Part shown: one piece after another, positions 41,104-48,746 of the stretch
How positions within the stretch are numbered: the stretch's first letter is position 1
Layout: the number at the start of each line of letters is the position of its first letter
Source: Methanobacterium sp. PtaB.Bin024
GTDB taxonomy: Archaea; Methanobacteriota; Methanobacteria; Methanobacteriales; Methanobacteriaceae
DNA length: 49,271 nucleotides
Direction: 5' to 3'
Assembly (NCBI GenBank): GCA_002067065.1
Contig: MVPY01000035.1
Coordinates: 1 to 49,271 of the forward strand
The notes under the pieces: generated by a model
The model's input: the letters and a program-made list of their open reading frames with translations, nothing else
Databases searched by the model: none
What the model was told of the DNA's origin: nothing
Translations under genes and position numbers: made by a program

Positions 41104-42993
41104 ATGGTTGAAAAAGTAGATTACGAAGAACTGGGCCTGATGATGGGCCTGGAAATACACCAGCAACTCAACACAAGCAAAAAACTCTTCTGTCCCTGCA
41201 AATGTGAATTAACAGATAAAAAACCTGATTACAGAGTTTTAAGGTACTTAAGGCCTACTCAGAGTGAACTGGGTAAAATTGATCGGGCTGCCTTTGAAGA
41301 ATCACGTAGGAAACTCACCTTCCTTTATGATGCTTACTCAGAGCACACCTGTCTGGTGGAGGCGGATGATGAACCTCCGCACCCTCTAAATCCAGAGGCC
41401 CTGGAGATCGGTCTCATAATTGCATCATTACTCAACATGCAAGTGGTGGATGAGTTCCACACCATGCGAAAACAGGTAATCGATGGAAGTAACACCGGAG
41501 GATTTCAGAGAACAGGACTGGTAGCCACCAACGGACACATGGACACTCCCTATGGCAGGGTAGTAATAGAGAATCTTTGTCTGGAAGAAGATGCTGCACG
41601 CCGTATGGGTCAAAGGAAGGGAACCATGGGATTCCGTCTGGATAGGTTGGGAATACCATTACTGGAGATAACCACTGATCCTTCCATCAAACTCCCGGAA
41701 CAGGTTCGTGAAGTAGCCTACCAGATTGGCCAGGTACTGCGCAGCACCAAGGTCAAACGTGGTTTAGGAACCATACGTCAGGACTTGAACATTTCCATTA
41801 GGGAAGGTGCTCGAGTTGAGATTAAAGGAGTTCAAGACTTGGATTCGATGCCTATATTGGTGGAAAATGAGGTTAAACGTCAATTAAATCTTTTGGAAAT
41901 ACGTGAAGAACTCCATAACAGGGGAGCTGAGGTTGAAGAAAAAATTTATGACCTCAGTGATTTATTACGTGAAACAGAATCCAAAATAATATCTAAAGCC
42001 CTTAAAAAGAATGGAAAAGTCCTTGCTATAAAACTGGTCTGGTTCAGTGGATTGATAGGTAAAGAATTGCAACCTAATCGTCGATTCGGAACTGAAATGG
42101 CAGGTTATGCTAAAAAAATGGGGGTGGCAGGTATCTTCCACACTGATGAACTCCCAGCCTATGGAATAACTCAGGAAGAAGTTGAGAAGATTAATGAGTT
42201 TCTAGGGATTAGTGAAAATGATGCTTTCATTCTGGTGGCTGATGATGGTGATAAGGCCCACAATGCCTTGGAGGAAGTTCAGCGCCGGGCGAAAATTGCC
42301 ATGGAAGGTGTGCCTGAAGAGACTAGGAAGGCTTTGGAGGATGCTAACACAGAATATCTCCGCCCTCTCCCCACTGCGAGCAGGATGTATGTGGAAACCG
42401 ACATACCGGCTCAGGTAATATCCCAGGAACACCTTGAACATGTCAGGGCCAATTTACCAGAACTTCCTGAGGAAAAAAGGATCCGTATCATTGAAGAATA
42501 TGAGTTAAGTGATGATCTGGCCCATCAGTTGGTGAGGCAGGATAAAGTAAGACAATTTGAGGAAATACTGGTGGTATGCGAAGTTGAACCAACCACTGTG
42601 GCTTCTCTGTTGGCTTACACTCTCAAAGAACTCAAAAGAGAGGGTTTAGATGTGGATAACCTGTCTGACACCCATATTTTAGGGACATTCCAACTACTTT
42701 CAGCGGACAAAATATCTAAAGATGCAGTTGCAGATGTTTTAGTGGGAATTTTAAAGGAAAAACTACCTCCAGAAGAAGTTGCAGAGAAATTAAACCTTTT
42801 AATGCTTTCAGATGAGGGTGTGGCTGAAATTATCAGGGAAATTGTATCTTCCAATGAAAAAATGGTCAAAGAAAGAAACATGGGCGCCATGGGTCCTCTG
42901 ATGGGAATGGCAATGAAAGAACTCAAAGGAAAAGCCGATGGAAAACTGGTAAATAAACTTTTGAAGGAAGAAATACAGAAATATATGGGGTAA
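41104..42993 (+). CDS. gatE: Glu-tRNA(Gln) amidotransferase subunit E
   Basis: 629-residue kinase and tRNA-binding subunit of GatDE; it phosphorylates the glutamate on tRNA and receives ammonia from GatD. Seen: GLMMGLEIHQQLNTSKKLFCPC near residue 10, LVEADDEPPHPLN near 83, IDGSNTGGFQRTGLVATNG near 123, RLGIPLLEITTDPS near 181, RTIRQDLNISIREG-like block near 220-232, an AspRS-like insertion about residues 275-400 and the YqeY-type tail (MGPLMGMAMKELKGKADGKLVNKLL). The ATG at 41104 is preferred: GGTGAT lies four bases upstream; an ATG at 41092 is in frame but lies upstream of that site. Confidence 0.95.
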   Translation: MVEKVDYEELGLMMGLEIHQQLNTSKKLFCPCKCELTDKKPDYRVLRYLRPTQSELGKIDRAAFEESRRKLTFLYDAYSEHTCLVEADDEPPHPLNPEALEIGLIIASLLNMQVVDEFHTMRKQVIDGSNTGGFQRTGLVATNGHMDTPYGRVVIENLCLEEDAARRMGQRKGTMGFRLDRLGIPLLEITTDPSIKLPEQVREVAYQIGQVLRSTKVKRGLGTIRQDLNISIREGARVEIKGVQDLDSMPILVENEVKRQLNLLEIREELHNRGAEVEEKIYDLSDLLRETESKIISKALKKNGKVLAIKLVWFSGLIGKELQPNRRFGTEMAGYAKKMGVAGIFHTDELPAYGITQEEVEKINEFLGISENDAFILVADDGDKAHNALEEVQRRAKIAMEGVPEETRKALEDANTEYLRPLPTASRMYVETDIPAQVISQEHLEHVRANLPELPEEKRIRIIEEYELSDDLAHQLVRQDKVRQFEEILVVCEVEPTTVASLLAYTLKELKREGLDVDNLSDTHILGTFQLLSADKISKDAVADVLVGILKEKLPPEEVAEKLNLLMLSDEGVAEIIREIVSSNEKMVKERNMGAMGPLMGMAMKELKGKADGKLVNKLLKEEIQKYMG

Positions 42994-43035
42994 ATACACA
43001 TCATGAAATGACTAAAGTAGGTGAAGGTGTTTTCT

Positions 43036-43959
43036 ATGGAAAGCTCTGTGGAAGAATATGATTTGATTATCATTGGAGGAGGACCAGCAGGATTAACAGC
43101 AGGAATCTATGCTGGAAGACAGGGAATGAAGGCCATGATTCTGGAGATGATGACTGGAGCAGGTTCAGGGTACATGGTGCCCAGCATGGAAAATTATCCT
43201 GGATTTGAATCTATTTCTGGGAAGGATTTACTGGAGAAAATGAGAAAACAGGTAGAAAAACATGTTCCTATGAGGAACATGGAGGAAGTTAAGAAAATTG
43301 TTAAAAATGACACGACCAGTATTTCTGTCTCAACATCCAAAGGGGAATATAATGCCAAGGCCATCATAATATCCACAGGAAGTCGTCACAGAAGACTGAA
43401 AGTACCTGGTGAGATTGATTTTATTGGTCGTGGAGTTTGTTATTGTGCCACTTGTGACGGACCATTATATCAGGATAAAAATGTTATAGTGGTGGGTGGA
43501 GGAAACGCAGCTGTTCAGGAAGCAATCTATCTAGAAAGTTTGGGATGCCATGTAACTATCATACACCGTAGAGACCAGTTAAGAGCAGAGAAATACCTCC
43601 AGGAAAAGTTAAAAGAAAAGGAGATTCCGGTAATCTGGGACTCGGTGGTGGAAGAGATAAAAGGTGACATGATGGTAGGCAGTGTGTTACTCCACAACCG
43701 AAAAACTGATGAGAAAACAGAACTACCTACTGATGGTGTATTTATCGCAGTGGGGGAGGAACCCCTCAGTAAAGTAGCTCAGAATGCAGGAGTTGAGGTT
43801 GATAAAGCTGGGTATGTTATAACTGATAAATACCAGCGAACCAACATCCCTGAAATCTATGCTTCAGGTGACATAACCGGCGGAATTAAACAATGGATTG
43901 TAGCCTGTGCTGAAGGCGCAGTAGCATCACTATCAGCTTTTGAAGATGTTATGGAGTAA
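43036..43959 (+). CDS. trxB: Thioredoxin reductase
   Basis: 307-residue FAD-dependent disulfide reductase that reduces thioredoxin. Seen: FAD motif IIIGGGPAGLTAGIYAGRQG at 11-30, the redox disulfide C137-A-T-C140 in GVCYCATCDGP, a second nucleotide-binding motif VVGGGNAAVQEA near 152-163, HRRDQLRAEK near 177 and the C-terminal YASGDITGG. The HRR segment resembles NADPH-binding enzymes, but the GGGDS usually seen is GGGNA here; some methanogen enzymes use F420H2, so the donor is uncertain. GGTG precedes the ATG at 43036. It follows gatE by 42 bases and may share its transcript. Confidence 0.9.
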   Translation: MESSVEEYDLIIIGGGPAGLTAGIYAGRQGMKAMILEMMTGAGSGYMVPSMENYPGFESISGKDLLEKMRKQVEKHVPMRNMEEVKKIVKNDTTSISVSTSKGEYNAKAIIISTGSRHRRLKVPGEIDFIGRGVCYCATCDGPLYQDKNVIVVGGGNAAVQEAIYLESLGCHVTIIHRRDQLRAEKYLQEKLKEKEIPVIWDSVVEEIKGDMMVGSVLLHNRKTDEKTELPTDGVFIAVGEEPLSKVAQNAGVEVDKAGYVITDKYQRTNIPEIYASGDITGGIKQWIVACAEGAVASLSAFEDVME

Positions 43960-44019
43960 AATTCGTTTTTATTATTTTTAAATAAATTATTAAAGTTAAA
44001 TAAACCATTAAAGATTAAA

Positions 44020-44871
44020 ATGAAACATAATATTAGATTCGGCCCTGCAGGCAACCCCCTAACCTTCAGTGGCCAAACAATCAACGTCTGTGACTACATC
44101 CATGAATTAGGATTAGAAGCATATGAATACCAGGCCACCTATGGAGTACGCATTCAGAAACAATCAGGATTAAAACTGGCTGAAAATGCTCGAAAAAATG
44201 ATGTTAGGGTTTCAATGCATGCTCCATATTATATCAATCTCGCAGCCCAAAAAGAAGATGTTTTAAAACGATCTATTGCGAGATTAGTCCAATCAGCCCG
44301 GGCTGCAGAATGGATGGGAGCATATCGTATTGTTTTTCACCCTGGGTTTTATACTAATTACAGTCCTCAAGAGGCACTCAAACGGTGTAAAAATTCGATA
44401 ACTAAATTAATGGAGGATTTAGATTCAGGAGGAATGAAAAATTTCATATTTGCCCCTGAAACTACTGGGAAAAGGTCACAACTGGGTGATCTGGATGAAA
44501 TTATAGATATCTGCCAGTCATTTGATCATTTCGCCCCAACAATTGACTTTGCACACCTACATGCCAGAGGAAGGGGATCTATCAAAGATATTGATGATTA
44601 CCATAAAATATTAGGAAAATTAGAGGAAGAACTGGGAGGGGGACGTCATGAAGATGAATCTCTCCACTGTCACTTCACCAGAATTGAATACACCGATGCT
44701 GGTGAAAGAAAACATCACATGCTCACAGAACAAGAATACGGTCCACCTCTGGAACCATTACTGGAGGCACTGATTGAAGGTGGTTGGAATGCCACCATTA
44801 TATGCGAAACTCCTTTACTTGAGCAGGATGCTCTTTTAATGCAAAAAACCTACCAAAATATGGTAAAATAA
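44020..44871 (+). CDS. nfo: Endonuclease IV-type AP endonuclease (xylose-isomerase-like TIM barrel)
   Basis: 283-residue protein of AP endonuclease family 2, which cleaves DNA 5' to abasic sites with a trinuclear zinc centre. Metal-ligand motifs: SMHAPYYINLA near residue 65, IVFHPGF near 104, FAPETTGK near 148, TIDFAHLHARG near 180, LHCHFTRIEY near 214 and ICETPLL near 265. No Shine-Dalgarno site precedes the ATG; T-rich and TATA-like DNA suggests a leaderless transcript. With xth and ligase in the same window it supports base-excision repair. Confidence 0.85.
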   Translation: MKHNIRFGPAGNPLTFSGQTINVCDYIHELGLEAYEYQATYGVRIQKQSGLKLAENARKNDVRVSMHAPYYINLAAQKEDVLKRSIARLVQSARAAEWMGAYRIVFHPGFYTNYSPQEALKRCKNSITKLMEDLDSGGMKNFIFAPETTGKRSQLGDLDEIIDICQSFDHFAPTIDFAHLHARGRGSIKDIDDYHKILGKLEEELGGGRHEDESLHCHFTRIEYTDAGERKHHMLTEQEYGPPLEPLLEALIEGGWNATIICETPLLEQDALLMQKTYQNMVK

Positions 44872-44987
44872 TAAAATAACTGAATGAAATTTTTCATTGA
44901 TAGAGTCTTATGGATTAGTTTTTAAACTATTTGAACCAGGATAAATCCTCATATTAGATTTTAAAAGATTTTGATTGCAAAAATGTC

Positions 44988-45007
44988 CTGTTAGCTGAGA
45001 CTAACAG
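44988..45007. promoter_or_regulatory. Hairpin-forming inverted repeat
   Basis: CTGTTAG (44988-44994) and CTAACAG (45001-45007) are perfect 7-base arms around CTGAGA. It lies between nfo and the small gene at 45104, just upstream of TATA-like DNA, so it could be an operator or a hairpin at the end of nfo RNA; no T tract follows it. Confidence 0.4.
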
Positions 45008-45103
45008 ATGAATATGTTTATAAGTATTTATTAATGTATATTTTAATTAAAAAATAAGATCTCTGCTTGGAATTAATATTGTTCTAATTAAGTGGGTGGG
45101 CTA

Positions 45104-45310
45104 ATGGAAGATCCGGTCATGGTTAAAAATTTTAATAATGATTTGGAGGAAGATGAATTATTAAAACTAGTCAATGATGTTATCGAAGAAAATGTGTTAA
45201 TAAATATTATTAACAAGTTCCTTGATGAGGATACTGACTATTTAAAGGCTAAAAACCGTGAAATTAGATGGTTAGCTGCTAAAGTAAGGTTTAGGGCCAT
45301 AGAATATTAA
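45104..45310 (+). CDS. Small acidic-basic hypothetical protein
   Basis: 68-residue protein I do not recognise. It is predicted to be mostly helical: an acidic first half (NNDLEEDELLKLVNDVIEE) and a basic end (KNREIRWLAAKVRFRAIEY). No cysteines, no membrane segment. GGTGG lies four bases before the ATG at 45104, and TATA-like DNA lies upstream, which supports a real gene; a GTG at 45092 is in frame. It may be a small protein-protein interaction factor, but there is no evidence for any function. Confidence 0.6.
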   Translation: MEDPVMVKNFNNDLEEDELLKLVNDVIEENVLINIINKFLDEDTDYLKAKNREIRWLAAKVRFRAIEY

Positions 45311-45426
45311 TAATTTTTCATGTTGTAAAGTTTTAATATTTAATAAATCGTATTTTAATGAATTTGTATTATTTTTTAATAACAGTCTAGTAATGGGCTG
45401 AATATTATTATTATTATTCAAATTTT

Positions 45427-46197
45427 TTATTCAATTACAAAACGACATTGCTTGTCTCCTAGGGCATAACATTCAGTTTCAGTAACTTTAACTTCTTTTT
45501 GATTGTATAAGCTGAACAATGATTCTAGTATTCCACTATCAAATGCACAGGCAGGTCGACCTAGGTAGGGGAGTCCACTGCATTCAAAACAATCCTGCAC
45601 ACCAATTGTTATAGGTTGGAGATCTTTAACTTCCACAAAACCAAGACTGTGAGTTTCCCAAAAAGCAGCAATGTTTCCCAGGAAATTAGTCATATCAGGA
45701 TCCTTAACCTTTACATATAAAGCTTCACCCACTTTTAAACCAGCTTCATAGAGTATAGGATCTATATCAACTCCCTGATTTAAGAGAGAAATCCTTAAAG
45801 TGTGAAATATCAGCCTAAAGAACTCAAATGGATCATTTTCACTTGCAATGTACCTCTGGATATAAGCGGAAATGTCTTCCTGAAGCTGTTGACGATGTAA
45901 TTTACCTATGTATTCTGATTGAATAAAAAAAATCTTCTTTCTAGCATCATTAGGGTCCACACGAGAGCTGATTATGCCTTCTTTGGCCATAAGTTTAAGA
46001 TGGCTGGAAACAGTGGATTTAGCACGGCCTGAATGTTTCACAATTTCGTCAAAGCTGAGATCACCCTCCCTTAACATTGACAAAATTTTGACCCTTACTG
46101 GGCTTTTAATGGCCTTTACGCCCTCAGGGGTGGAGAAAAGTTCTATTTGAACATCATCTGAAACTGCAGTTTCTTTTTCATTTGATTTTTTTTTCAT
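45427..46197 (-). CDS. msvR: MsvR-like redox-sensing regulator (ArsR-type HTH + V4R domain)
   Basis: 256-residue regulator. Residues 18-95 are a winged helix (VKAIKSPVRVKILSMLREGDLSFDEIVKHSG, recognition part RAKSTVSSHLKLMAKEGI). Residues about 125-255 are a V4R domain with cysteines C203, C206, C217, C243 and C251 (VQDCFECSGLPYL, RPACAFDSG, ECYALGDKQCRF). This is the architecture of MsvR, the methanogen-specific V4R regulator whose DNA binding depends on thiol redox state. It is the last gene of a minus-strand group with a hybrid cluster protein, cupin and zinc ribbon, which suits an oxidative or nitrosative stress role. ATG at 46197 used; TTG at 46206 possible; no clear ribosome binding site. 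Confidence 0.82.
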   Translation of the reverse strand: MKKKSNEKETAVSDDVQIELFSTPEGVKAIKSPVRVKILSMLREGDLSFDEIVKHSGRAKSTVSSHLKLMAKEGIISSRVDPNDARKKIFFIQSEYIGKLHRQQLQEDISAYIQRYIASENDPFEFFRLIFHTLRISLLNQGVDIDPILYEAGLKVGEALYVKVKDPDMTNFLGNIAAFWETHSLGFVEVKDLQPITIGVQDCFECSGLPYLGRPACAFDSGILESLFSLYNQKEVKVTETECYALGDKQCRFVIE

Positions 46198-46276
46198 TTT
46201 TTTCAATTTTGAATCTTTTAAGGAGTTTTTAATAAGTAATTAGATTTTAAATGTATTAAAGGGTGAGGTTAATTAT

Positions 46277-46474
46277 TTATTGACCTCTTTCACAGCGGAT
46301 GCACATGTCTGTGTCGCGATCAGTCTTGAAAATTTTCCCACATTTTTTACAAGTAACATCTCTTAGTGATGATTTTTTATCAACAACTTCCAGGGAACAC
46401 GAGCATTTCCAACCCATTTTACCCTTTAACGCCTGTTCAAATGCTTTATCCTCATCAAAATCTTTTTTAGGCAT
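46277..46474 (-). CDS. Small zinc-ribbon protein
   Basis: 65-residue protein with six cysteines in three pairs: C24/C26 (WKCSCS), C42/C45 (TCKKCGKIF) and C58/C61 (MCIRCERGQ). The last two pairs form a typical zinc ribbon; the CxC pair is unusual and could add redox chemistry. The first 20 residues are charged and helical. GGTGAAAGGAG stands before the ATG. It lies between the cupin and msvR-like genes, 23 and 79 bases away, in the position where rubredoxin-type genes occur in the MsvR locus of Methanothermobacter, but it is not a rubredoxin. Function unknown. Confidence 0.78.
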   Translation of the reverse strand: MPKKDFDEDKAFEQALKGKMGWKCSCSLEVVDKKSSLRDVTCKKCGKIFKTDRDTDMCIRCERGQ

Positions 46475-46497
46475 TTAAAATCTCCTTTCACCATTTT

Positions 46498-46836
46498 TTA
46501 TAATAATTTAGTTTCAGTGGTGGGTCTAGGGACTTTAACCACTAAAAAACGGAGTATTTCATCACTTTCATTATACCAGCAATGTGGAATGCGAGCTGGA
46601 CTATCTATCAGTGAGTCTTTTGTAACTTCTTTTTTCTCTTCACCTATTTCAACTATACCTTTGCCCTCTAAAACATAGAAAAATACATCTACAGGAGTTA
46701 TGTGTTTTTTAAGTGATTCACCTGGTTTAAGTGTTATATGTACGGTTATGGCATTTTTTGTATCATATAATTTCCGGACATCCACTTTGTGAGGAGTGTC
46801 CACGACTGGACTTTTTTTCATTTCAACTATATTCAT
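46498..46836 (-). CDS. Cupin-domain protein
   Basis: 112-residue single cupin barrel. Motif 1 is reduced (LKPGESLKKHITPVDVFFYVLEGKG) and motif 2 reads DSPARIPHCWYNESDEILRFLVVKV; histidines at KKH and IPHCW could bind a metal, so an enzyme or sensor role is possible. GAGGGTGT lies before the ATG at 46836; an upstream GTG at 46842 is in frame but too close to that site. It follows hcp by about 98 bases, and its own promoter is suggested by a TATA box at 46893-46899. Substrate unknown. Confidence 0.8.
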   Translation of the reverse strand: MNIVEMKKSPVVDTPHKVDVRKLYDTKNAITVHITLKPGESLKKHITPVDVFFYVLEGKGIVEIGEEKKEVTKDSLIDSPARIPHCWYNESDEILRFLVVKVPRPTTETKLL

Positions 46837-46892
46837 TTTCACACCCTCAGATTTTTACATACTAACTCAGCTAATAAAAAAAGGAATTAGAA

Positions 46893-46903
46893 TTATATAC
46901 GAA
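46893..46903 (-). promoter_or_regulatory. TATA box overlapped by an MsvR-type half-site
   Basis: On the minus strand TTCGTA (46903-46898) runs straight into TATATAA, the likely TATA box for the cupin/zinc-ribbon/msvR genes. As I recall, MsvR recognises TTCGTA-N4-TACGAA; only one half is present, so this is a candidate site only. Confidence 0.45.
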
Positions 46904-46933
46904 TTTTGAAATGGAATTGGGGGGGGTAATTAG

Positions 46934-48244
46934 TTACCCCATTATGGCCTTTATATCTTCTTCTGGATCTCCTATGGGTCTAAGATCGTAGTTTTCAACA
47001 AGTATGTTCAGTATTTCCTGGTTAACCCACCCTGGCAGTATAGGTCCAATGTACATGCCTCTCATGTTCAGGGCCAGTAAACTCCAGAGGATTGCAACGG
47101 CTTTTTGTTCCATCCAGCTTAAGACTAGGGTTAATGGAAGTTCATTGAGTTCCACTCCAAATAGTTCCGTTAAGGCTACTGCAATGTCTACTGCTACAAT
47201 GGCATCGTTGCACTGACCTAAATCTATTAATCTGGGCACTCCCTCAATATCTCCCAAGTCCAGGTCATTGAATCTGTACTTACCACAGGCTAAAGTCAGG
47301 ACAACTGCTTCTGATGGTAATTTGGAAACCAGTTCTGTGTAGTATTTTGCTTGGGGTTTAGGAGAGTCACATCCACCCACCAGCACAAACTGTTTGATTT
47401 TCCCTGCGTCTACCAGTTCTTTAATTTTAGGAGCGAGAGATAGTATGGTGGAAGCTCCGAATCCAGTGGTTAAAATAGTTTTTTGGGGTTCATCTTCTAG
47501 TTCTGGTAGTTCTAGTGCTTTTTCAATTACTGGGGTGAAGTCGTAGTTTTCTATGTGTTTGACTCCTGGAAGCTGTGCCACACCACTGGTGAACATCCTT
47601 TCTTTGTATTCAGCTTTAGGTAACAGTACACAGTTTGAAGTTCCCAGGATGGCAACAGGGTATTTGGAGAACGTTATTTTTTGATCAAACCAGGGTCCGC
47701 CTAGTTGTCCTAATAAGTGTTTGTATTTTTTAAGTTCAGGGTATCCATGGGCGGGTAGTAACTCTGAATGGGTGTAAACGTTGATTCCTTTTCCTTCAGT
47801 TTGTTTTAAGAGTTCTTCCAGGGCTTTCAGGCTGTGACCGGTGGCCACGATCCCTGGGCCTTTAACTGATCCAACCGGTACTTCAGTGGGCACAGGTTCG
47901 CCGTAAGTTTCGATGTGGGCTTTTTTAAGTAGCTGCATGGTTTTTATGTTCATTCTACCTGCTTCCAGTGCCAGTTCCACAAATTCCTGGGGGTTGAAGT
48001 TGACATTGGTTAAGGTGGAGTAGAAACCTTTTTCCAGGAAGGCATCCACTTCTTCGTCACTGTAACCTAACTCACGGGCGTGGTAGAGATAGGCTGATAT
48101 TCCCTTTATGGCGAATAAAAGGTTGTCCTGTAGTCGGGCTACGATGGGTTCTTTTCCACATACTCCTTTAATCGTGCAACCAGTTTCACGGGCAGTTTGT
48201 GAGCATTGGTAACAGAACATGTCTAATGCTTCTTTTTTTTCCAT
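46934..48244 (-). CDS. hcp: Hybrid cluster protein (hydroxylamine reductase), short class III form
   Basis: 436-residue iron-sulfur enzyme that reduces hydroxylamine in vitro and removes nitric oxide or related species in anaerobes. The N-terminal [4Fe-4S] motif is CYQCSQTARETGC followed by TIKGVC (CX2CX8CX5C). Hybrid-cluster regions are present: GTSNCVLLP, LVGGCDSPKPQAKYYTELV near 290, LTLACGKYRFN near 320 and PRLIDLGQCNDA near 345. Compared with the 550-residue class I enzymes, it lacks about 100 residues of the helical bundle after the N-terminal motif, as in archaeal class III proteins. The ATG at 48244 has GGAGG eight bases upstream; the ORF start at 48259 lies at that site. It heads the stress gene group. 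Confidence 0.93.
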   Translation of the reverse strand: MEKKEALDMFCYQCSQTARETGCTIKGVCGKEPIVARLQDNLLFAIKGISAYLYHARELGYSDEEVDAFLEKGFYSTLTNVNFNPQEFVELALEAGRMNIKTMQLLKKAHIETYGEPVPTEVPVGSVKGPGIVATGHSLKALEELLKQTEGKGINVYTHSELLPAHGYPELKKYKHLLGQLGGPWFDQKITFSKYPVAILGTSNCVLLPKAEYKERMFTSGVAQLPGVKHIENYDFTPVIEKALELPELEDEPQKTILTTGFGASTILSLAPKIKELVDAGKIKQFVLVGGCDSPKPQAKYYTELVSKLPSEAVVLTLACGKYRFNDLDLGDIEGVPRLIDLGQCNDAIVAVDIAVALTELFGVELNELPLTLVLSWMEQKAVAILWSLLALNMRGMYIGPILPGWVNQEILNILVENYDLRPIGDPEEDIKAIMG

Positions 48245-48283
48245 TTTTATTTCCTCCATACATCCATAAGGTTGTTTTATTAA

Positions 48284-48318
48284 TATCGAATAGTTCTACG
48301 TTTATCGAATGTTATATA
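48284..48318 (-). promoter_or_regulatory. hcp promoter with duplicated TATCGAAT element
   Basis: TATCGAAT occurs at 48284-48291 and 48303-48310, start-to-start 19 bases, next to a minus-strand TATA box (GTATATAA, 48318-48311). The two copies would flank the transcription start on the same face of the helix (about two turns). The core read on the minus strand is ATTCGATA, related to but not equal to the MsvR half-site TTCGTA. Confidence 0.5.
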
Positions 48319-48455
48319 CTTATAGAACAAAATATTTAAAAGTTGTGGTTACTGTCAAGGGAAAAATGTTTCATTCATAAATTGATTAAATATTAACATA
48401 CTCATAATTAGGAAATATTCTGAATTTAACCTCTATACAATAAATGGTGGTTATA

Positions 48456-48746
48456 ATGGTTTCTAATGATGAAATAAAAAGAAAACTAGCTGAAAAACGG
48501 AATCCTGGTGTTAAAAAGAATCCGAGTAGTGAAAATTTAGCTGCAGATAGGACGGTTTCAAGTGAAGAACTCAAGGATAAGTTCAGGAAACAAAGAGATA
48601 TTAAACGCGAAGATCATGGTTATTTAATCTGTGATAAGTGTGGAGGTTACTATGAATTACAAACTGGAGAGTCTCCAGATGATTTTGATGATGAATGTGA
48701 ATGTGGGGGAAAACTTGAACATGCAAAAACTTTAAATGACAGTTAA
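48456..48746 (+). CDS. Zinc-ribbon protein with charged N-terminus
   Basis: 96-residue protein, divergent from hcp. Residues 1-50 are strongly charged and helical (SNDEIKRKLAEKRNPG, SSEELKDKFRKQRDIKRE). Residues about 55-90 form a zinc ribbon: LICDKCGGYYEL, an acidic loop (SPDDFDDE) and CECGGKLEH. The arrangement C-x2-C, C-x-C resembles archaeal proteins with a ribbon followed by nothing else; no catalytic domain. GGTGG lies shortly before the ATG at 48456; an upstream ATG at 48444 is in frame. Function unknown. Confidence 0.75.
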   Translation: MVSNDEIKRKLAEKRNPGVKKNPSSENLAADRTVSSEELKDKFRKQRDIKREDHGYLICDKCGGYYELQTGESPDDFDDECECGGKLEHAKTLNDS

